The notes: generated by a model from the sequence alone, not told the origin. A stretch of DNA of 64,000 nucleotides from Clostridiaceae bacterium (GCA_902362865.1 CABIYE010000001.1:1-64000), one strand, 5' to 3'; counted from the first letter of the stretch, positions 7,181 through 16,310 are shown. A program made the numbers and translations.

Positions 7181-8360
7181 TTATATTCATGACAGCAGAG
7201 GAAAATATATATCAGCAGAACTTTTGAAAACGGAAGTGACAGAAGAGGGCTGGGAAGAACTTTTAATGTTGGCGCGCATACATGGCGTGGGCGGCATGGT
7301 GTATCTTGTCCTGAGAGATTTCGGAAGTGATATGAAGGAAATAGCCGGACGGTTTCGGCGGGAGTTTGAGTTGGCTGTTGTGCATGCGCTGAAGCAGGAG
7401 TCAGGGATGGAGAGCCTTGAGCTGGCGCTTGAGAAAGCAGAGATACCGCACATTTTTTTCAAGGGATGGGAGCTTAGAAATTATTATCCTGTGCCTGAAG
7501 TTAGAATGATGTCGGATGTAGATTTCCTGATACGGGAAAGAGACAGGAAGAAGGCGTGTGAAGCTCTTGAAGCGGTGGGATTTCTGGCGGAAGGCGCGGA
7601 GAAAGAGGTATTGTGTTACTATAAGGAAGGACTCCATCTGGAGATGCATTGCCGGATAAGGGCAGTGCTAGACAACGGGGCGGACGGTACGGGATGGTTT
7701 AGAGAGGCATTTTCTTATGGCGTATTTGAACCGGGAGAATACAGTGGATATTTTGAACCGGAATATCATTTTGTCTTTCTCTTATTTCATTTGGCGAAGC
7801 ATATGAATTCTACGGGAGCGGGAGTGAGAATGTTTCTGGATATAGCGGTGTTCTGGAGACGGTTTGGAAGCGGTATGGACAAGGAGAGGATTCGCCGTAT
7901 GCTGGATGAACTTCATCTGGGATTATTTTCAGAGCAGGTATTCTGGCTATGTGGGGAATGGTTTCATGTAGAGATACCGGGCGGCAGAAAGCCGGAAAAA
8001 GAGCTGTATGAGATACTGGCCGATTATGTCTTTTCAGGCGGAACATTCGGAAAGCGTAAGCGTACGATTGCAGATATGTATTCACGGGAAAGTGTGACAG
8101 AAGAAAATATAGGAAGTATGAGCCGGCAAAGACGGGAAGGTTTGCTGCGGTATTTTTTCCCATCCCGGGAGCGTATGGCGGGAATCCTTCCTGCCGTAGA
8201 GAAATATCCGGTTTTGCTGCCGGCAGCGTGGGTAATTCGGTGGTATCATGGACTCTTTTTGCGGAGAAAGCAATCCGTAAAAGTGCTGAAGGCGATTGGA
8301 AAGGGGAATCCTGCTGCAGAGAGAGAGTACCGGATGCTGAAGGGGTTAGGTTTAAAGTAA
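7143..8360 (+). CDS. Nucleotidyltransferase family protein (NTP_transf_5 type)
   Basis: A 405-aa protein of the large uncharacterised nucleotidyltransferase family found in polysaccharide and peptide clusters. The pol-beta-like core is around residues 90-190: FFKGWELRNYYP, then VRMMSDVDFLI with the two metal-binding aspartates, and a later LHLEMHCRI. Start 7143 follows GGAAGAG; an in-frame ATG at 7098 lies inside the hipA remnant and lacks an RBS. It is a single gene followed by a terminator. The substrate is unknown. Confidence 0.8.
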   Translation: MKTEELLTGLLSDYIHDSRGKYISAELLKTEVTEEGWEELLMLARIHGVGGMVYLVLRDFGSDMKEIAGRFRREFELAVVHALKQESGMESLELALEKAEIPHIFFKGWELRNYYPVPEVRMMSDVDFLIRERDRKKACEALEAVGFLAEGAEKEVLCYYKEGLHLEMHCRIRAVLDNGADGTGWFREAFSYGVFEPGEYSGYFEPEYHFVFLLFHLAKHMNSTGAGVRMFLDIAVFWRRFGSGMDKERIRRMLDELHLGLFSEQVFWLCGEWFHVEIPGGRKPEKELYEILADYVFSGGTFGKRKRTIADMYSRESVTEENIGSMSRQRREGLLRYFFPSRERMAGILPAVEKYPVLLPAAWVIRWYHGLFLRRKQSVKVLKAIGKGNPAAEREYRMLKGLGLK

Positions 8361-8363
8361 GAG

Positions 8364-8390
8364 GAAGAGGCTGTGCAGCCTCTTCATTTT
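8364..8390. terminator. Bidirectional terminator between convergent genes
   Basis: GAAGAGGCT (8364-8372) pairs with AGCCTCTTC (8377-8385) around a 4-base loop and leads into ATTTTTG. The right arm overlaps the last codons and stop of the minus-strand gene at 8384. Confidence 0.75.
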
Positions 8391-8716
8391 TGGGAATCTT
8401 CCTGAAAGTACAGAAATTGCTGTTCGAGGTTTTTTTGTTCTGATTCAGACAGGCTGTCAAGAAGCTGTTCCATGTCTTTTCGGATCTTTGCCGGATTATA
8501 GGGAATTTCCAGAGCAAAATCGCTGTAGGCGCGGATTTTTTCAAAATACAGGGATGCCTCCGGCAGTTCGCCTGAAGCCCGGCACATGTGGTACATAACA
8601 ACACAATCCGATGCATCGGTGTCTGCACATCTTTTGCAAATCCATTTTCCAAGAAAATAATAACTGCCTCCTATTTCATAGAGGAAACCAGAGGAATGTA
8701 ATAATTGCTCTAACAT
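8384..8716 (-). CDS. Hypothetical protein (110 aa)
   Basis: A 110-residue soluble protein with a Cys pair (CKRC near residue 28) and a glutamate/glutamine-rich helical end. No family recognised. An RBS (AAAGGA) precedes its ATG on the minus strand. It diverges from nrdD across a ~210-base intergenic region and is monocistronic. Confidence 0.6.
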   Translation of the reverse strand: MLEQLLHSSGFLYEIGGSYYFLGKWICKRCADTDASDCVVMYHMCRASGELPEASLYFEKIRAYSDFALEIPYNPAKIRKDMEQLLDSLSESEQKNLEQQFLYFQEDSQK

Positions 8717-8858
8717 AATAAAATCCTTTCGTCAGATATATAATTGTTAATCTAAGTATACTAAATTTTACATAAAAATAAAAGGAAATAATTTTTTTTA
8801 AAAATATGAAAATAAAGCTTCCCTTTTTCGATATTTTGAGGTAATATAGATAACGGAC

Positions 8859-8874
8859 ACACAAGATATTGTGT
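8859..8874 (+). promoter_or_regulatory. NrdR box upstream of nrdD
   Basis: ACACAAGATATTGTGT is a near-perfect palindrome (7 of 8 positions pair) that fits the NrdR-box consensus. It lies 52 bases before the nrdD start and just downstream of a possible -10 (TAATAT at 8842-8847), where a repressor would block initiation. NrdR boxes usually come in pairs ~31 bases apart; I see no convincing second copy. The nrdR gene itself is at 27968-28420. Confidence 0.75.
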
Positions 8875-8925
8875 AGACGGTGGAAGAATGTCAACATTTG
8901 GTGCAATAAGAGTGAGGAGAGGACT

Positions 8926-11115
8926 ATGGATATTGTAGTAAAAAATAAAGTAATTAAGAGAAACGGGGAAGAAGTTGAGTTTGATATAACCAAGATCATT
9001 AATGCTATCAATGCAGCGAATAATGAAGTTGAAAATATTTATAAGATGAATGAATATCAGATTCGGGCAATTGCGGATGATATTGCACAGCAGGTGCAGA
9101 AGATTACGCATGCGGTAAATGTAGAAGATATTCAGGATATGGTAGAAACCAGCATCATGGGAATGCGTGGATATGAAGTAGCTCAGAAGTATGTGCGTTA
9201 CCGCTATAAGAGAGAGCTCGCCCGTAAGTCTAACACGACAGATAATGGAATACTGGCATTGATTGAGCATTTGAATGAGGAAGTGAATCAGGAGAATTCC
9301 AACAAGAATCCTGTGATTAATTCTACGCAGCGCGATTATATGGCGGGTGAGGTGAGCAAGGATCTGTCCAGGCGCGTGCTTTTGCCGGAGGAAATTGTAC
9401 AGGCACATGAAGAAGGTATTATCCATTTTCATGATTCAGATTATTTTGCACAGAAAGAGCATAACTGCGATTTGATTAATCTGGAGGATATGCTTCAGAA
9501 TGGAACAGTTATCAGTGAGACGTTGATTGAAAAGCCTCACAGCTTCTTCACTGCATGTAATGTAACGACGCAGATTGTGGCACAGGTCGCAAGCAACCAG
9601 TACGGCGGACAGTCGTTTACTCTGGCGCATCTGGCACCGTTTGTGGATATCAGCAGGCAGAAGCTGAAAAAGCTTGTCATTGAAGAGCGCCGGGAGTGCA
9701 AAGAGAGCATGGATGAGGAAATCATCGACAGAATTACGGAGAAGCGTCTGAAAGAGGAGATAAAGAGCGGTATCCAGACAATTCAATATCAGTTAATTAC
9801 GCTGATGACATGTAACGGGCAGGCTCCTTTTGTAACGGTGTTCATGTATCTGGATGAGGTGCCGGAAGGACAGCTCAGGGAAGACCTTGCCATGATTATT
9901 GAAGAAGTTCTTAAGCAGAGGATGCAGGGGGTTAAAAATGAGAAGGGCGTGTGGATTACGCCGGCTTTCCCGAAGCTGATTTATGTGTTGGATGAGGACA
10001 ATATTACAGAGGATGCTCCTTATTGGCACCTGACAGAGCTGGCGGCAAAGTGTACGGCTAAGAGGATGGTTCCGGATTATATTTCTGCCAAGATTATGAA
10101 GGAGCTTAAGAGAGGAGAGGTGTATCCGTGTATGGGATGCCGTTCTTTCCTGACGGTAGAGGATTCCCAGATGAAGGAAGACGGGAAGCATAAATTCTAC
10201 GGAAGGTTTAACCAGGGAGTTGTTACCATTAATCTTGTGGATGTGGCATGTTCTTCGAAAGGAGACATGGACAGATTCTGGGAAATTCTGGATGAAAGGC
10301 TGGAGCTGTGCCACAGGGCGCTCCGCTGCCGTCATGAGAGACTTTTGGGAACAATTTCCGATGTGGCTCCGATTCTGTGGCAGTATGGTGCGCTGGCGCG
10401 CCTTAAAAAGGGAGAGAAGATAGACAAGCTTTTATATAATGGATATTCTACGATTTCTCTTGGATATGCGGGCCTTTATGAGATGTGTGTGAGAATGCTT
10501 GGAAAGTCTCACACAGACCCTGAAGCAAGACCGTTTGCAATGGCGGTAATGCAGCGTTTGAATGATAAGTGTAATGAATGGAAGCAGGCAGAGAACATCA
10601 GTTATTCCGTATATGGAACGCCGATGGAATCTACAACTTACAAGTTTGCAAAATGTCTGCAGAAAAGGTTTGGAATTATCGAAGGTGTTACAGATAAGAA
10701 TTATATTACAAACAGCTATCATGTACATGTATCTGAGATGATTAATGCATTTGATAAACTGGAATTCGAGGCGGAATTCCAGAAGTTGTCTCCGGGCGGG
10801 GCAATTAGCTATGTGGAAGTGCCGAATATGCAGGATAACATCCCGGCAGTGTTGTCGGTTATGCGGTTTATTTATGACCATATTATGTATGCAGAATTGA
10901 ATACAAAGAGTGACTTCTGTGAAGAATGTGGTTATGCTGGAGAAATCCTGATTAAAGAGGATGAGTCAGGGAAATTGATTTGGGAATGCCCCAATTGTGG
11001 AAATAGAGACCAAAATAAAATGGCGGTTGCCAGAAGGACTTGCGGTTACATCGGGACACAGTTCTGGAACCAGGGAAGGACACAGGAGATTAAGGACAGG
11101 GTACTTCATTTGTAG
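8926..11115 (+). CDS. nrdD: Anaerobic ribonucleoside-triphosphate reductase (class III)
   Basis: A 729-aa glycyl-radical enzyme reducing NTPs to dNTPs without oxygen. Residues 1-~95 are an ATP-cone allosteric domain (VVKNKVIKRNGEEVEF). The C-terminal zinc site is complete: C665-x2-C668 and C688-x2-C691. The glycyl-radical loop RRTCGYIG has Gly at 707. Start 8926 is used because GAGGAGAGG precedes it and the ATP-cone begins there; the frame is open upstream to 8869 through the NrdR box. It is followed after 8 bases by its activase nrdG. The NrdR box predicts repression when deoxynucleotides are plentiful. Confidence 0.97.
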   Translation: MDIVVKNKVIKRNGEEVEFDITKIINAINAANNEVENIYKMNEYQIRAIADDIAQQVQKITHAVNVEDIQDMVETSIMGMRGYEVAQKYVRYRYKRELARKSNTTDNGILALIEHLNEEVNQENSNKNPVINSTQRDYMAGEVSKDLSRRVLLPEEIVQAHEEGIIHFHDSDYFAQKEHNCDLINLEDMLQNGTVISETLIEKPHSFFTACNVTTQIVAQVASNQYGGQSFTLAHLAPFVDISRQKLKKLVIEERRECKESMDEEIIDRITEKRLKEEIKSGIQTIQYQLITLMTCNGQAPFVTVFMYLDEVPEGQLREDLAMIIEEVLKQRMQGVKNEKGVWITPAFPKLIYVLDEDNITEDAPYWHLTELAAKCTAKRMVPDYISAKIMKELKRGEVYPCMGCRSFLTVEDSQMKEDGKHKFYGRFNQGVVTINLVDVACSSKGDMDRFWEILDERLELCHRALRCRHERLLGTISDVAPILWQYGALARLKKGEKIDKLLYNGYSTISLGYAGLYEMCVRMLGKSHTDPEARPFAMAVMQRLNDKCNEWKQAENISYSVYGTPMESTTYKFAKCLQKRFGIIEGVTDKNYITNSYHVHVSEMINAFDKLEFEAEFQKLSPGGAISYVEVPNMQDNIPAVLSVMRFIYDHIMYAELNTKSDFCEECGYAGEILIKEDESGKLIWECPNCGNRDQNKMAVARRTCGYIGTQFWNQGRTQEIKDRVLHL

Positions 11116-11123
11116 GTGAAAAT

Positions 11124-11612
11124 ATGAATTATGCTAATATTAAAAAATATGATATAGCAGATGGCCCGGGAGTGAGAGTAAGCCTCTTTGTCTCCGGGTG
11201 CCGCCATCACTGCAAAGGATGCTTTAATGCAGAGACATGGGATTTCAACTATGGACAGCCTTATACGGCTGAGACGGAGGCAGAGATTATAGACGCTTTG
11301 AAGTCTTCTTATATTGCAGGATTTACGCTGTTGGGGGGAGAACCTTTTGAACCTGAGAACCAGGTGGAGATGGTGAAGCTTCTGAAAAAAATCCGTGAAA
11401 CTTATCCGGAGAAAAGCATCTGGTGTTATACAGGCTATCTGTATGATGTGGACCTGATTCCGAGCGGCAAAGTATTTACGGAAGTGACACAGGAAATGCT
11501 TTCCTATATTGATACGTTGGTAGACGGAGAATTTATCGAGGAAGAGAAGGATCTGTCGCTTAAGTTCCGGGGCAGCAGAAACCAGCGGATAATTCATCTG
11601 CATGAAGAATAA
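11124..11612 (+). CDS. nrdG: Anaerobic ribonucleotide reductase activating protein (radical SAM)
   Basis: A 162-aa radical SAM activase that abstracts hydrogen from the NrdD glycine. The [4Fe-4S] motif C26-x3-C30-x2-C33 (CRHHCKGC) is intact, followed by the GGEP motif (TLLGGEPF). Length is typical of NrdG. It is co-transcribed with nrdD (8-base gap) and followed by a terminator. Confidence 0.96.
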   Translation: MNYANIKKYDIADGPGVRVSLFVSGCRHHCKGCFNAETWDFNYGQPYTAETEAEIIDALKSSYIAGFTLLGGEPFEPENQVEMVKLLKKIRETYPEKSIWCYTGYLYDVDLIPSGKVFTEVTQEMLSYIDTLVDGEFIEEEKDLSLKFRGSRNQRIIHLHEE

Positions 11613-11620
11613 GAATTTAC

Positions 11621-11650
11621 GGGGATGTTTTCTGGCATCCCCATTTTTAA
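11621..11650 (+). terminator. Intrinsic terminator of nrdDG
   Basis: GGGGATG (11621-11627) pairs with CATCCCC (11636-11642), followed by ATTTTTAA. The T-run overlaps the end of the convergent membrane-protein gene. Confidence 0.85.
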
Positions 11651-12276
11651 TGGCAGCTTTTCTTTAATATTTGTCTCCAAATAAAATGAAAAATCCCCGC
11701 GCCAAGGATCGTGGCGGCTATATAGATGAGAATTCCGGCATTATTTCCCAAGGCATCGGCAATATTTCGAAAGACCTTCTGGGACATACGGTGAGCCGGA
11801 TTGATGTAAAACATATTGATGGAGCCCAAAGAACCAAAGCATACGTTGAATATGCTGGCAATGCCGCAGCAGGACAGGTAAATATATACACTGTTTTTGA
11901 AATCATTCCAGCTCTGCGGGCGGCAGGAAACACCTGCGGTAATTCCGATAATAATGAGAAAGATATGCCACAGGTAGGAGTGGCAGGTAAGCGGGAAAAA
12001 GCTGTACTTCATGCCACTGGTATCAAAAAAAGCAAAGATGCCACCCAGCAGCCCAAAATCCATGAGAAATGCTTCCATTGCCCTGTGGATGGATTCCGGT
12101 ACGGCAAAAGGAAGCAGAAGGCAGACATACATAGGAATGCTGCACAATTGGAATGGGAAGTACCACCAGTCATAGGAGCCTGGGTTTACAATATAAGTAA
12201 GGCAGTACTGCTTCCAGATTTCGCTGAGAAGCAGGATGATACCAAAAATAAAAAAAATACGGTTCTGTCTGCGCAT
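11647..12276 (-). CDS. YwaF-like integral membrane protein
   Basis: A 209-aa protein with six or so hydrophobic segments. The pattern FQLCSIPMYV, early Trp-rich FxxG segments and a conserved FFPLTCHSYLWHIF region match the YwaF / TIGR02206 integral-membrane family of unknown function. Start 12276 is preferred (GCGAGGA upstream, hydrophobic segment starts soon after); a longer frame to 12369 would add an unlikely leader and run into the neighbouring promoter region. It diverges from the EamA transporter. Confidence 0.75.
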   Translation of the reverse strand: MRRQNRIFFIFGIILLLSEIWKQYCLTYIVNPGSYDWWYFPFQLCSIPMYVCLLLPFAVPESIHRAMEAFLMDFGLLGGIFAFFDTSGMKYSFFPLTCHSYLWHIFLIIIGITAGVSCRPQSWNDFKNSVYIYLSCCGIASIFNVCFGSLGSINMFYINPAHRMSQKVFRNIADALGNNAGILIYIAATILGAGIFHFIWRQILKKSCH

Positions 12277-12399
12277 AATAAAATCCTCGCTTTCTTCGTA
12301 TAGTATACCTGATTTTGAAGAATTTGAAAACACATTTGAAATTACGGGAAAATGTGGTAAGATAGACAAGGAAATTTAAAATAGAAGGAAATGAGACAA

Positions 12400-13296
12400 A
12401 TGAAAACGAAAAATGCATTGATATTATTTTTGACAGCATTCATATGGGGAACGGCATTTGTGGCACAGAGCCTGGGAATGGATAATATGGAGCCGTTTGC
12501 CTTTAATGGGATCCGCAGCATCATAGGAGGAATCGCGCTGCTGCCCTGCATTTTTATATTGGATAAGCTGGGAATGGGAAAAGAGAATAAAGGAACGAGA
12601 AAGGATCTGATTCTTGGCGGTATCTGCTGCGGTGTGCTTTTATTTGCAGCAAGCAGTCTGCAGCAGCATGGAATCCGGTATACAACAGCCGGAAAAGCAG
12701 GATTTATTACAGCATTTTATATTGTGCTGGTTCCGGTGCTTGGGATTTTCTTCAAGAAAAAGACCGGATGGAAGATATGGACGGCGGTTGCGATTGCGCT
12801 GGTTGGGCTGTATTTCCTGTGTATAACGGAATCTTTCCATGTGGGAAAGGGAGATGTTTATATTTTCTTGTGCGCACTATTGTTTTCACTGCATATTCTC
12901 ACGATTGATTATTTTGCCCCCAGGACGGATGGAGTGAAGATGTCCTGCATTCAGTTCTTTGTGGCAGGGATTCTTTCCATTCCGCCGATGCTTCTGACAG
13001 AGACAACCACGATCAGCGCTGTGAGGGCAAGTATGGGACCAATTTTATATGCGGGAGTGCTGTCCTGTGGTGTTGCCTATACGCTGCAGATTATCGGACA
13101 GAAGAATATGAATCCGGCGGTTGCGTCTTTGATTTTAAGTCTGGAGTCTTGTATCTCCGTGCTTGCTGGCTGGGCGGTGTTGGGGGAACAGTTGTCCGCG
13201 AGAGAATCCCTGGGATGCGTATTGATGTTTGCGGCCATTATTCTGGCTCAGTTACCAGATAAAAAAGAGGAGAGTTATTGTGAAAATACACAATAG
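12400..13296 (+). CDS. EamA/DMT-superfamily transporter
   Basis: A 298-aa protein with ten predicted TM helices in two EamA repeats. Helix 1 has FIWGTAFVAQ, and the second repeat ends with SLESCISVLAGWAVLGEQLS, the family hallmark. It is likely an exporter of a metabolite or amino acid; the substrate cannot be inferred. Start 12400 is chosen over 12391 because AAGGA (12385-12389) has 10 bases of spacing to it and only 1 to the upstream ATG. Confidence 0.88.
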   Translation: MKTKNALILFLTAFIWGTAFVAQSLGMDNMEPFAFNGIRSIIGGIALLPCIFILDKLGMGKENKGTRKDLILGGICCGVLLFAASSLQQHGIRYTTAGKAGFITAFYIVLVPVLGIFFKKKTGWKIWTAVAIALVGLYFLCITESFHVGKGDVYIFLCALLFSLHILTIDYFAPRTDGVKMSCIQFFVAGILSIPPMLLTETTTISAVRASMGPILYAGVLSCGVAYTLQIIGQKNMNPAVASLILSLESCISVLAGWAVLGEQLSARESLGCVLMFAAIILAQLPDKKEESYCENTQ

Positions 13297-13401
13297 CAAG
13301 GGGTAGATTATATGTAAAAATAAACAAAAATTTTGAATTGTGTATATATTTACTTACCAAAACAAAAATTTTGTGATAAGATAATAGTGGAATAAGTTTG
13401 A

Positions 13402-13436
13402 AATCCGTGTCGCTGTACCAGTGAGCGGATTTTTTT
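13402..13436 (+). terminator. Terminator or leader attenuator upstream of carD-like gene
   Basis: AATCCG/CGGATT outer arms and CGCTG/CAGTG inner arms form a long hairpin directly followed by seven T. It ends ~35 bases before the CarD-like gene. It may simply end the EamA transcript, but could also sit in the leader of the next gene. Two CAAAAATTTTG palindromes (13325-13335 and 13363-13373) lie upstream. Confidence 0.7.
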
Positions 13437-13470
13437 ACAGGGCTATATTATGAAAGAAAGGAGAATCAGA

Positions 13471-13992
13471 ATGTTCGAGACAGGAAACTATGTTGTTTGT
13501 GGTCAGCATGGGGTGTGCAGGGTTGAATGCATGGGACCGTTAAAATTGACTGAGGTGTCCGGAGACAGAATTTATTATACCTTGTCACAGGTATATTCAC
13601 AGAGCGGCGTTATCTATGTACCGGCAGACAGTGATAAGATTATTATGCGCCCGGTTATATCGCGGGAAGAAGCCGGAAGGCTGATTGATGAGATGGAAGA
13701 TATGGATATGCTCTGGGTGGAGAATGAAAAGAAAAGAGAAGATGTGTTTAAGCAGGCACTGCGAAGCTGTGATATCAGAGAATGGGTGAGGATTATTAAG
13801 ACGCTGTATGCCAGGAAACAAGAGAGGCTTGCCCGGGGGAAGAAAGTGACTGCAAGCGATGAGCGGTTTCTTCATGCTGCGGAAGAAAACCTGTACGGAG
13901 AACTGGCGGTTTCCCTTGGTAAGAAGAAAGAAGAGATAGAGGAATATATTATAAACAGGATTGAAAAAAGAAAAGTAGATGCTGTTTCATAG
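13471..13992 (+). CDS. CarD/CdnL family transcription regulator
   Basis: 173 residues. Residues 1-~60 form the CarD/TRCF RNA-polymerase-interacting domain (FETGNYVVCGQHGVCRVE, then YYTL and VYVPAD-like strands). The rest is helical as in CdnL. Such proteins bind the RNAP beta subunit and stabilise open complexes, or act as regulators in Clostridia. Start 13471 follows AAGGAG (13457-13462); the ATG at 13450 lies upstream of the RBS. It is monocistronic. Confidence 0.87.
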   Translation: MFETGNYVVCGQHGVCRVECMGPLKLTEVSGDRIYYTLSQVYSQSGVIYVPADSDKIIMRPVISREEAGRLIDEMEDMDMLWVENEKKREDVFKQALRSCDIREWVRIIKTLYARKQERLARGKKVTASDERFLHAAEENLYGELAVSLGKKKEEIEEYIINRIEKRKVDAVS

Positions 13993-13996
13993 AGAG

Positions 13997-14032
13997 AGAC
14001 GGAGGTATTTGCAGCCTCCGTCTTTCGTTTTA
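13997..14032 (+). terminator. Intrinsic terminator after carD-like gene
   Basis: AGACGGAGG (13997-14005) pairs with CCTCCGTCT (14015-14023), followed by TTCGTTTT. It ends at the stop codon of the convergent ThrE-like gene. Confidence 0.85.
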
Positions 14033-15265
14033 TGAGTTTTTGCCAATATGATAATCTTTTTTCAGCGCAAGCATCGTATACCTTGCTATCATGTCTACAA
14101 TAATAAATCCGAATGCAATGGCAAGGCAGGTGGCAAGCAGAATAATTGTTTCGGAAAATGCCAGTTCTATATTTCTGCTTACGCATCCGTACATCATGTA
14201 ATATAGATTGGGTCCCGGTATCAGTGGGAACACAGATGCAGTAAGGAAGATGGTGGAGGGGGCTTTATTTATTCGGGACATGATGAATGCATAAAGCGCC
14301 ACAAAAATGGAGGCCACCAGAGTTGCCAGAAAATTGCTTGGTTCAAGTTCATATACGATCAGATAAATCCCCCAGGTAAAAAATGCTCCCACGCTGGAAT
14401 ACAGTACCTGTCTGCCGCGGATTTTGAACCACAGTGCGAAGCCGGTGCATGCAACGGTACAGGAGATAAGCTGAACCGGAATGCTGTGGTTGAGAATGAA
14501 TCCCTCAGAGGAAACATCATTCAGAAGGAGCATGGCAAGTGCGATTCCGAATGCAATTCCGGCCGCTCCCAGGAAAGAATTCATAATATTGAGTGCGCCG
14601 GATATAAAATCACGCTGCAGAAGATCCCGGATTCCGTTGGTGGTTCCCAGGGCGCTGATTAACAGCATGACGATTCCGATCATAATACGGTCAGGATGGT
14701 TTCCGATGCCAAGCCTTACCATTCCGAGGATAATCAGTTCTGACAGGAAGGAGAGAGTCATATTATAGATCAGAAGATTGTTTTCTCTTTTACTCAGCCA
14801 GTTACCTACAACAACAATCATCAGAGACACAACAGCTGCAACGACGGCGTCCATAAAGTCGCAGCCGAAGAAAACAGCAAACCCGGTTCCGCCCATAACG
14901 CCGGCGAAATATTGTATGGCAGGATGCTGCTTTTTACGATTCATGGTTTCTATAAATTTTTCATGTAATTCTTTTTCATCAGGACTATTCTTGCAGACAT
15001 AGCGGCATAGATTGTTCAGATAATCCAGCCGGTCAAAATTAATATCTGTTGCTTCAATGTGGCGGATCTGCGTAATAATGTCACCGTCTGGTGTCTCTAC
15101 GGTTATCTGGATATTGCTTGGGATTACAAATACATCATAATGAATGAATCCGTAACCTTTACACATACGGTAAAGACTGTCCTCCAGCCGGAAATTCTCA
15201 GCGCCGCTTTTTAACATAGCTTCTCCAATGTCAAGAATGCCCTGCAAAATTCTTTTGTAGTTCAT
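14030..15265 (-). CDS. ThrE-like threonine/serine exporter family protein (fused)
   Basis: A 411-aa protein that joins both modules of the ThrE family. Residues ~1-125 are a cytoplasmic domain (LDIGEAMLKSGAENFRLED, typical of PF06738). Ten or so TM helices follow. The C-terminal ~140 residues match the ThrE_2 module that other Firmicutes encode as a separate protein. It probably exports amino acids or similar solutes. Start 15265 has a perfect RBS (CAGGAGG); a frame extending to 15307 passes through the promoter. Confidence 0.83.
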   Translation of the reverse strand: MNYKRILQGILDIGEAMLKSGAENFRLEDSLYRMCKGYGFIHYDVFVIPSNIQITVETPDGDIITQIRHIEATDINFDRLDYLNNLCRYVCKNSPDEKELHEKFIETMNRKKQHPAIQYFAGVMGGTGFAVFFGCDFMDAVVAAVVSLMIVVVGNWLSKRENNLLIYNMTLSFLSELIILGMVRLGIGNHPDRIMIGIVMLLISALGTTNGIRDLLQRDFISGALNIMNSFLGAAGIAFGIALAMLLLNDVSSEGFILNHSIPVQLISCTVACTGFALWFKIRGRQVLYSSVGAFFTWGIYLIVYELEPSNFLATLVASIFVALYAFIMSRINKAPSTIFLTASVFPLIPGPNLYYMMYGCVSRNIELAFSETIILLATCLAIAFGFIIVDMIARYTMLALKKDYHIGKNS

Positions 15266-15302
15266 AAAATCCTCCTGAAAAATCGAAAAAAGTAACAAAT
15301 GA

Positions 15303-15330
15303 ATCATAGCATGGTTTTGTAAAATGTCAA
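15303..15330 (-). promoter_or_regulatory. Promoter of the ThrE-like gene
   Basis: On the minus strand TTGACA (15330-15325), a 16-base spacer and TATGAT (15308-15303) lie ~40 bases before the start codon. Confidence 0.7.
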
Positions 15331-15429
15331 TGTAGTTTTTGCAAAATTTTTGTTGACAAGTCGTCCGGATTCATTGATGATAGAGAATATGGTTAATAGT
15401 ATTCGAGAAAGACAGGAGGAGACAAAAAG

Positions 15430-15876
15430 ATGCGGTTTGTGATACAGCGTGTGAGCCATGCAGATGTGAAGGTGGATGGCGAGACGTTAGGCGAGATAGG
15501 AAAAGGATTTATGGTTCTGATTGGCGTGGCTGATTCTGACACGAAGGAGATTGCCGATAAGATGGTGAAGAAAATGTTGGGGCTGCGCATTTTTGAAGAT
15601 GAACAGGGGAAGACGAATCTTTCACTGGATACGGTAGGGGGAAGCCTTCTGCTGATTTCGCAGTTTACTTTATATGCGAACTGTAAGAAGGGGAACCGCC
15701 CCAGTTTTATTGAAGCCGGTGAGCCGAAGATGGCGGAAGAGATGTATGAATATATTATTGCTAAATGTAAAGAGAGCGTGGGGTCTGTGGAAAAAGGAAG
15801 CTTTGGAGCCGATATGAAGGTAAGCCTGACAAATGACGGACCATTTACCATTATACTGGATTCTGAGAAGCTTTAG
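15430..15876 (+). CDS. dtd: D-aminoacyl-tRNA deacylase
   Basis: A 148-aa DTD family enzyme that hydrolyses D-aminoacyl-tRNAs and mischarged Gly-tRNA-Ala. It has the two defining motifs: [17 protein letters not shown] (SQxxL) and [10 protein letters not shown], equivalent to the cross-subunit NxGPxT Gly-Pro motif, with Asp and Phe at the variable sites. Length is typical. An RBS (AGGAGG) precedes the ATG. Confidence 0.95.
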   Translation: MRFVIQRVSHADVKVDGETLGEIGKGFMVLIGVADSDTKEIADKMVKKMLGLRIFEDEQGKTNLSLDTVGGSLLLISQFTLYANCKKGNRPSFIEAGEPKMAEEMYEYIIAKCKESVGSVEKGSFGADMKVSLTNDGPFTIILDSEKL

Positions 15877-15892
15877 AATTGAAGTTTACAAA

Positions 15893-15955
15893 AAGCGGAG
15901 GCTGCAGTCCCTGATTTAATAAATTGATTTTCAAAAGACTTCAATGCCTCCGCTT
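15893..15955. terminator. Stem-loop between convergent genes (probable terminator)
   Basis: AAGCGGAGGC (15893-15902) pairs perfectly with GCCTCCGCTT (15946-15955) around a 43-base loop. The long loop and lack of a good T-run make its strength uncertain. Confidence 0.55.
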
Positions 15956-15995
15956 CTATCTGATATAGCTCTAATATAAATATTCTGTAACTTCG

Positions 15996-16310
15996 TTAGT
16001 TTATGAATTTTACGGCAGTTCCGTATGCCATGATCTCAGCGGCTCCCTGTACGACTGTGCTGGAGGCATAGCGGATATTTACTACTGCATCAGCGCCCAT
16101 AGCGGCAGCGTCCTCTGCCATGCGTTTCGTTGCGGTAGCCCTTGCTTCATTCATCATTTCTGTGTAAGAAGTAAGTTCGCCGCCTACCAGAGTTTTGAAG
16201 CTGTTCATAATATCTTTCCCAATATGTACGGACTGAATCATAGTTCCTCTTACCAGTCCGATCATTTCAAATTTTTTCCCTTCAATATAATCTGTGTTTA
16301 CCAGAATCAT
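15996..16310 (-). CDS. YbjQ / UPF0145 family protein
   Basis: A 104-aa protein of the YbjQ family (also called heavy-metal-binding domain proteins). It has the family pattern VRGTMIQSVHIGKDI, NEARATATKRM, and GADAVVNIRYASS. It forms a pentameric ring in known structures; the biological role is unclear. It has its own promoter (16346-16374) and diverges from the pilus locus. Confidence 0.9.
   Translation of the reverse strand: MILVNTDYIEGKKFEMIGLVRGTMIQSVHIGKDIMNSFKTLVGGELTSYTEMMNEARATATKRMAEDAAAMGADAVVNIRYASSTVVQGAAEIMAYGTAVKFIN

Noticed and set aside
7810..8652. 280-aa minus-strand ORF
   Set aside because: It is antisense to the nucleotidyltransferase and overlaps a real minus-strand gene in another frame.
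8869..8925. Upstream in-frame extension of nrdD
   Set aside because: It would start inside the NrdR box with no RBS; the ATP-cone begins at the 8926 start.
11671..12303. 210-aa + strand ORF opposite the YwaF-like gene
   Set aside because: It is the antisense of a well-supported membrane protein and has no membrane or domain pattern of its own.
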